DNA of 64,000 nucleotides from Kalmanozyma brasiliensis GHG001. Lineage: Eukaryota > Basidiomycota > Ustilaginomycetes > Ustilaginales. The stretch's first letter is position 1; each line of letters starts with the position of its first letter. The stretch spans positions 1-64,000 of the forward strand of contig NW_015961958.1 in NCBI RefSeq assembly GCF_000497045.1. Direction: 5' to 3'. A program made the position numbers and the translations under genes. Shown in pieces: positions 60,401 to 64,000 of the stretch. The notes below the pieces were generated by a model. That model had not been told where the DNA came from. It did not search any database and was given only the letters and a program-made list of their open reading frames with translations.

Positions 60401-63400
60401 CACGAGTCTGTGCACGAGACGACCCGCTTTGGGAATACCAATAAGCTCGCCGATTTCATTTGGCTCGAGATCGCGCAGTCGATTCCAAGGATACTCTTTG
60501 CGTTCCAAGCGTCGGATCAAGTCGGCCGGTACACCGCGGAACTGACGCAGCGGTGTCATCGAGCCCCACTGCCGCGATTCGACCATCTTGCACAGGTCCA
60601 GCGCCATCCTGCTGAGGCGGGCATAGCCGCGCTTGAGGCAGATCTCGAAGATGGCTCGTAGGATGCGGCCGGCCGACTGCGTCACGTAGACCATGTCAGC
60701 AGCAAGCACGTAGCCATCGAGCTTGAGCTGCGAGATCCATGACTGCAAGAGCACGTTGACCTTGGCGATCGGATCGTCTGCCGCTTCCTTGACAGGGACA
60801 GGCACGCGTTCGAGCAGCTTGGCGACCTCGAGCTTCTCGTCTTGTCGTACCACCTGGTGGCGAAACTCGTTGGAGAGCGCAAAGATGCGGAAGAGTTCGA
60901 TGAGTCCGAGCTGCGGCTTGATCTGCTGGTGGTAGGTGGACATGCTGTCGTGGGTGATGTAGTAGTGCGACGCGATGCGTCCGAGCTCGTTCGAGGTGAA
61001 GTTGCCCGTTCGGCGCTCGTATCGCAGCAGACCGCACTTTTCCAGCAGGGCTGCGGCAGTGTGGACGATGTCGGCACGCTTCTGCTCGAGGAACGGGTCG
61101 TCTTCGGCGTAGTCGGCGGTGACGCTGTAGAGCGTTGGCGAGTGCAGCATGCGCACGTAGAGATACGTATAGCCTAGCCATGCCACAGCTTCGTCGCGAT
61201 TGCGGATGGTGCCGAGCACGATCTCGGCGTTGAGGTTATCGGCGAGTTTGGACACGAGCTGCGACTCGATCGGCAGCTGCTGGTTGAGCAAGCTAAGGTA
61301 GTACTGCAGCTCGGAGTGGTTGGTGATGATGATGCCTTCGCCAAAGGTGTCGAACTGCGGTCGACCGGCACGACCGAGCATCTGGAGCATGTCCTGCGGC
61401 GTGATCTCGCACCAACGGCCCTTTTCCGGGTTGTAGATCTGCGTGCCTTTGATGATGACGGTGTGTGCTGGGAGGTTGACACCCCAAGCGAGGGTGGCGG
61501 TGGAGACGAGCACCTGGAGATGTCCGTCGGCGAATAGCGCTTCCACCAGCTCACGATCGAGTCTCGACATGCCAGCATGGTGGATGCCGAACCCGTACGG
61601 CATCACGTCTTTGAGGTCGCCGTCGGTCACATTGTCCAGCTCGGAGCGCAGCACCTCCTGACTGGCGGGCGAAGGCGGCAAAAAGCGGTTGAGAGTCTCC
61701 TGCTCCATCGCCTTGTCCCGAATGAACTTGGCCGTCTTGGCAGTCTCCTTTCGCGAGTGGACAAAGATAAGCACCTGATTCTTTCCAGCTTGATCGAGCG
61801 TCTTTTCGTAGGTGACCTCGTTCATGACGAGCAGGCGCTTGATGGCCTTCTTCTCGGTGATGCCGACGTATTCCTGCTTGAGCGGACATGGTCGGTAGTT
61901 GCTCTCGAAGTAGAAGAGACCCGTCTTGGGGTTGACGCGGAGGAAGGTGGCCACATCCTGGTAGTTAGGTAGCGTGGCTGAAAGACCGACGAGACGGACC
62001 GGGTCGCTCATCTGCTCCATGCGGCGGATGGTCCGCGAGATGATGGCTTCGAGAACCGGCCCTCGGTCATCGTGCAGCAGATGGATCTCATCGACGATGA
62101 GAAGGCGGACGAGGTTGGTGTACGACGTGTCGGTGCTCTTGCGGCTGATGACGTCCCACTTCTCGGGTGTTGTGACGATGATCTGCGTCTCGGCAATCTG
62201 TGCCTTGGTCAGCTGGCTGTCTCCTGTCAGCTCGTTGACGACAATGCCGTAGAACTGCAGACGGTCGCGGAAGTTGCCCGCTTGCTCCGATACAAGCGCC
62301 TTCATCGGTGCGACGTAGACAATCTTGAACGCATTGAGGTCGATCTCGCCGGTCTCCTGATCGCGCCACTTGCCGATCTCGTGGAGGATGGTCAGCATGG
62401 CGACGTTGGTCTTGCCGGCGCCCGTGGGAGCGCACAGCAACATAGGCTCGTCGGAACCAAATGCGACTGGATAGCAGCGTGATTGCACTGGATTGAGCGA
62501 TGTCGCACCTGGAAAGGCACCTTGCGCCCATTCGGGTAGGTTGGCTATTGGCACGAGCTCGCCTTCTCCTACGGTTCTCTTGACAGGCGCAGGGATGTGG
62601 ATCTCCTCGTACCCCTTCTTGGTGCGTTTGAAGCTCCCCTCGGGCAGACGTACCTTTGCATTGGTGTTGAGATGTCCGCCCTGCGTGAAGACCATTGCTT
62701 CGAGGTCCACGCCGCGTCGTGGCTGTGCTGTAGAGCCTGGTGCGATGGTGGCCCGGCTGGTGAGTCTTTGAGCTTTCCGCTGAGCATTCTCGAGATCGGC
62801 AGCTGCCAGCCCGTTCCCTGCCTTGCCCTTCGTTGAAGTGCCATTGAGGGCTGCATCGCCTTGTAGCGCCTTGAGAATCCAGGCAACGCCCTTCTCGCGC
62901 ATTGCCACCTGCACGTTGACCCTCTCATCGTCGTCTGCGCGTGACAGTCGTGTGCACCAAACGACCAAGTCTCGATTCTTGGTGAGCACCTGAACCAGCT
63001 CGAACTTGTCGTAGTCAAAGAGCTCCATGAGGCCATTCTCGCAGTCGCGGACGTCAGACTCGGCGGAGAGGATGTCGAAGGCGCTGTCTGCCTTTTCGCT
63101 GGCCTCGTGTGCGTCGGAGTAGTGCTGCGAGATCTGCCGTTGAATCCAGAAAGCGTCGACGTCGCGCGGGCTGACATGATTTGGGTCATTCTGCTTCGAA
63201 GCGCCGTTTGCTGCTGATGCGCTTGTTCCGATCATGAGCGCATCCTCTCCGTCGTCATTGTCGGCTTCGGCGTCCGAGGCATCCGCATCCTCAGCTCCTT
63301 GGCGAGGGCGTGCTTCGTCATCAGAAGCGTCCGAGTCGTCACTGCCATCGCGTACGACGTAGCCGACTCCGTCCTGATCGCTCTCCTCTTCCTCGTCGTT

Positions 63401-64000
63401 GAAGAGAACAGCGACGCCTGCCTCCTGATCGATCTCTGCCATCTTTGCATTCCCGTTGGCAGCACCGTCCTGAGGATTTGGCTCGTCATAGTCGGTGATC
63501 TTTTTGCTGAGATTGGTGAGCTGACCAAAAGTTTCAGTGCTGAGTACACCCAGGATCTCTTCGATCTCTTTCTTTTTGTCGAGATCTTTGAGGTCGTCAT
63601 CTTTGAGGATTTCGAGTGTCGTGTCTGCGGCTGAGCGAACCACATCCTGTGCCTGATCGCCTAGTGCTGTGTGGACAATGCTGAGGATGAGCTCGTAGAT
63701 ATCTCTGGTCTCTGCCGTCTTGGGATGATAGCGAAGACCTTCGAGCTCTGCTGTGGCCTGAAGGACGTTGGCGTAGGTGTTCTGTTGTGAAAAGGAGCTA
63801 GAGACAGCTTGTCGTTTTGGTTGAGGCTGTTTGAGCTCGTCGCCTGCTTCAGCCTTCTTGCGCTTCTTGTCTAGGTCCTTGACGCCCTCTGACTTGACCG
63901 CGGAACCCATGTCGCGAAAGTTGATGCGACCGGCCAACGACTCGGCCTCGCCGGACGGCTCATCTGGACGACGCTGCGAACGATCTGCGTTGATGACCAG
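57437..64000 (-). CDS. BRR2: Pre-mRNA splicing helicase BRR2 (5' end outside window)
   Basis: This U5 snRNP Ski2-like RNA helicase unwinds U4/U6 to activate the spliceosome. The frame runs uninterrupted to the window edge with 2187 visible residues. The leftmost visible sequence, LVINADRS followed by RRPDEPSGEAESLAGR, matches the extreme N-terminus of Brr2, so only about 20 residues are missing. Two helicase cassettes are seen. The first has APTGAGKT (about residue 523), DEIHLLHD (about 637), SATLPNY and a Sec63 domain. The second has APTGSGKT (about 1373), DEIHLIGD (about 1477) and a second Sec63 domain. The second cassette has SVPLAN where active helicases have SATL, as expected for the degenerate cassette. 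The tail is strongly acidic (last 20 residues). Human BRR2 has 2136 residues. Confidence 0.97.
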   Translation of the reverse strand: MVINADRSQRRPDEPSGEAESLAGRINFRDMGSAVKSEGVKDLDKKRKKAEAGDELKQPQPKRQAVSSSFSQQNTYANVLQATAELEGLRYHPKTAETRDIYELILSIVHTALGDQAQDVVRSAADTTLEILKDDDLKDLDKKKEIEEILGVLSTETFGQLTNLSKKITDYDEPNPQDGAANGNAKMAEIDQEAGVAVLFNDEEEESDQDGVGYVVRDGSDDSDASDDEARPRQGAEDADASDAEADNDDGEDALMIGTSASAANGASKQNDPNHVSPRDVDAFWIQRQISQHYSDAHEASEKADSAFDILSAESDVRDCENGLMELFDYDKFELVQVLTKNRDLVVWCTRLSRADDDERVNVQVAMREKGVAWILKALQGDAALNGTSTKGKAGNGLAAADLENAQRKAQRLTSRATIAPGSTAQPRRGVDLEAMVFTQGGHLNTNAKVRLPEGSFKRTKKGYEEIHIPAPVKRTVGEGELVPIANLPEWAQGAFPGATSLNPVQSRCYPVAFGSDEPMLLCAPTGAGKTNVAMLTILHEIGKWRDQETGEIDLNAFKIVYVAPMKALVSEQAGNFRDRLQFYGIVVNELTGDSQLTKAQIAETQIIVTTPEKWDVISRKSTDTSYTNLVRLLIVDEIHLLHDDRGPVLEAIISRTIRRMEQMSDPVRLVGLSATLPNYQDVATFLRVNPKTGLFYFESNYRPCPLKQEYVGITEKKAIKRLLVMNEVTYEKTLDQAGKNQVLIFVHSRKETAKTAKFIRDKAMEQETLNRFLPPSPASQEVLRSELDNVTDGDLKDVMPYGFGIHHAGMSRLDRELVEALFADGHLQVLVSTATLAWGVNLPAHTVIIKGTQIYNPEKGRWCEITPQDMLQMLGRAGRPQFDTFGEGIIITNHSELQYYLSLLNQQLPIESQLVSKLADNLNAEIVLGTIRNRDEAVAWLGYTYLYVRMLHSPTLYSVTADYAEDDPFLEQKRADIVHTAAALLEKCGLLRYERRTGNFTSNELGRIASHYYITHDSMSTYHQQIKPQLGLIELFRIFALSNEFRHQVVRQDEKLEVAKLLERVPVPVKEAADDPIAKVNVLLQSWISQLKLDGYVLAADMVYVTQSAGRILRAIFEICLKRGYARLSRMALDLCKMVESRQWGSMTPLRQFRGVPADLIRRLERKEYPWNRLRDLEPNEIGELIGIPKAGRLVHRLVHQFPRLELQAFFQPLTRSLLHVQLTITPDFQWDEKVHSGAQSFWIMVEDVDAEILHYHDQFLLLRKYAEQEHTVTFTIPMTEPIPPNYYISVVSDRWLHSEVRLPISFKNLILPEKFPPHTPLLELQPQPLSALNDADAEELYARSFSHFNKVQTQTFHALYGSDDTVFIGAPTGSGKTVCAELALLRLWKDPEAGRAVCVVPYDSMVAPRVAEWKTKFGSYQDGKEIVGLTGETSADLRLLEMADVVICTPEHWDVLSRRWRQRKNVQTISLYIFDEIHLIGDYRVGPTYEIVASRARFVAAQTQTPTRMIALSVPLANARDLGDWLGAPSGSVFNFAPAARQVPMEVHIQTFNIPHFPSMMIAMAKPAYLSIIEHAPDQPVIAFVPSRKQAKLTAEDLLAYVIADSDRADGESDDGESRFLNIEMEDLEPHLARVQDRELRELLASGIAYYHEGLTKNDRRIVERLFSADAIRVVVASKETAWSIPLTAHLVLLMSVQTYEGREHRYVDYALPDVLQMVGRCVVPNEAGTSRLVLLCQSTRKDYFKKFLAEGLPIESRLTSYAQDFFNAEIVARTIDDKQAAVDILTWTLMYRRLQQNPQAYNCQGKSMAHIGEYLSELVETTLADLENSKCIAIEDEMDVSPLNLGMIASYYNVSYVTIDVFNMSLSARTKLRGLLEIVSSAAEFEDLPIRAHEDVVLGRIYDRLPLKLERLDTLSPYHKAFVLLQAHFARLTLPVDLEADLRVVLGKVLVLLSACVDVMSSNAYLGAVVAMEVSQMVVQAVGQGGSVLRQVPFFTDAVVARCKERGVEDVYALSDRLADLGEGERDELLQMDKRQIAQVAAFVNAFPYIELSYTIDTPREERNASEPLSVTVHLETDADEEESLVAQSTFYPTKKLVQWWIVIGDPGTRNLLAIKKVTIRKTTDVTLEVQLPKGRHERLKIWLVCDSYVGADREVEVEAVEVAEGVESDEEESDEDDEEEDGE

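Overview
The window is eukaryotic nuclear DNA from a fungus, most likely a smut (Ustilaginaceae, Basidiomycota). Genes are dense and sit on both strands. Many are intronless; where introns occur they are short (50-180 nt) with GTRNGT donors. The fungal gene content (KAR5, OAC1, TSC10, FAA, a Zn2Cys6 regulator, a Cdc3-type septin) and the long serine- and glutamine-rich segments fit this group. No sequence search was possible, so the species is not assigned.

Layout from left to right: an unrecognised 1067-aa protein (-); a SURF4/Erv29 cargo receptor (-); an Oac1-type mitochondrial carrier (-); a Ste20/GCK-family kinase (+); COG2 (-); 3-ketodihydrosphingosine reductase (+, five exons); La protein (-); an unrecognised one-TM protein (+); cyclophilin (-); an ankyrin-repeat protein (+); indoleamine 2,3-dioxygenase (+); aminodeoxychorismate synthase (-); a PPR-like mitochondrial protein (+); a Zn2Cys6 regulator (+); a zinc-knuckle, retrotransposon-ORF1-like reading frame with a frame break (+); an intron-containing tRNA-Arg(UCG) (+); aminopeptidase P (-); S-adenosylhomocysteine hydrolase (-); a Cdc3-class septin (+); the karyogamy protein KAR5 (+, eight exons); the MRG protein EAF3 (-); long-chain acyl-CoA synthetase (+); and the splicing helicase BRR2 (-), which runs off the right edge.

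Most genes are housekeeping: secretion (SURF4, COG2), lipid metabolism (TSC10, FAA), one-carbon, folate and tryptophan metabolism (SAH1, ADC synthase, IDO), RNA work (La, BRR2, tRNA), morphogenesis (GCK kinase, septin) and mating (KAR5). There is no biosynthetic cluster, operon-like unit or CRISPR array. I saw no intact transposon, and no candidate for a wholly new multi-gene system.

The points most worth a second look are smaller. They are the frame-broken zinc-knuckle gene beside a tRNA, a perfect 15-bp inverted repeat in the La/TM-protein promoter region, a GC-AG intron in KAR5, a presequence-like N-terminus on IDO, a GGGCCTTTTC repeat cluster upstream of IDO, and alternative in-frame starts suggesting dual targeting of cyclophilin and aminopeptidase P.
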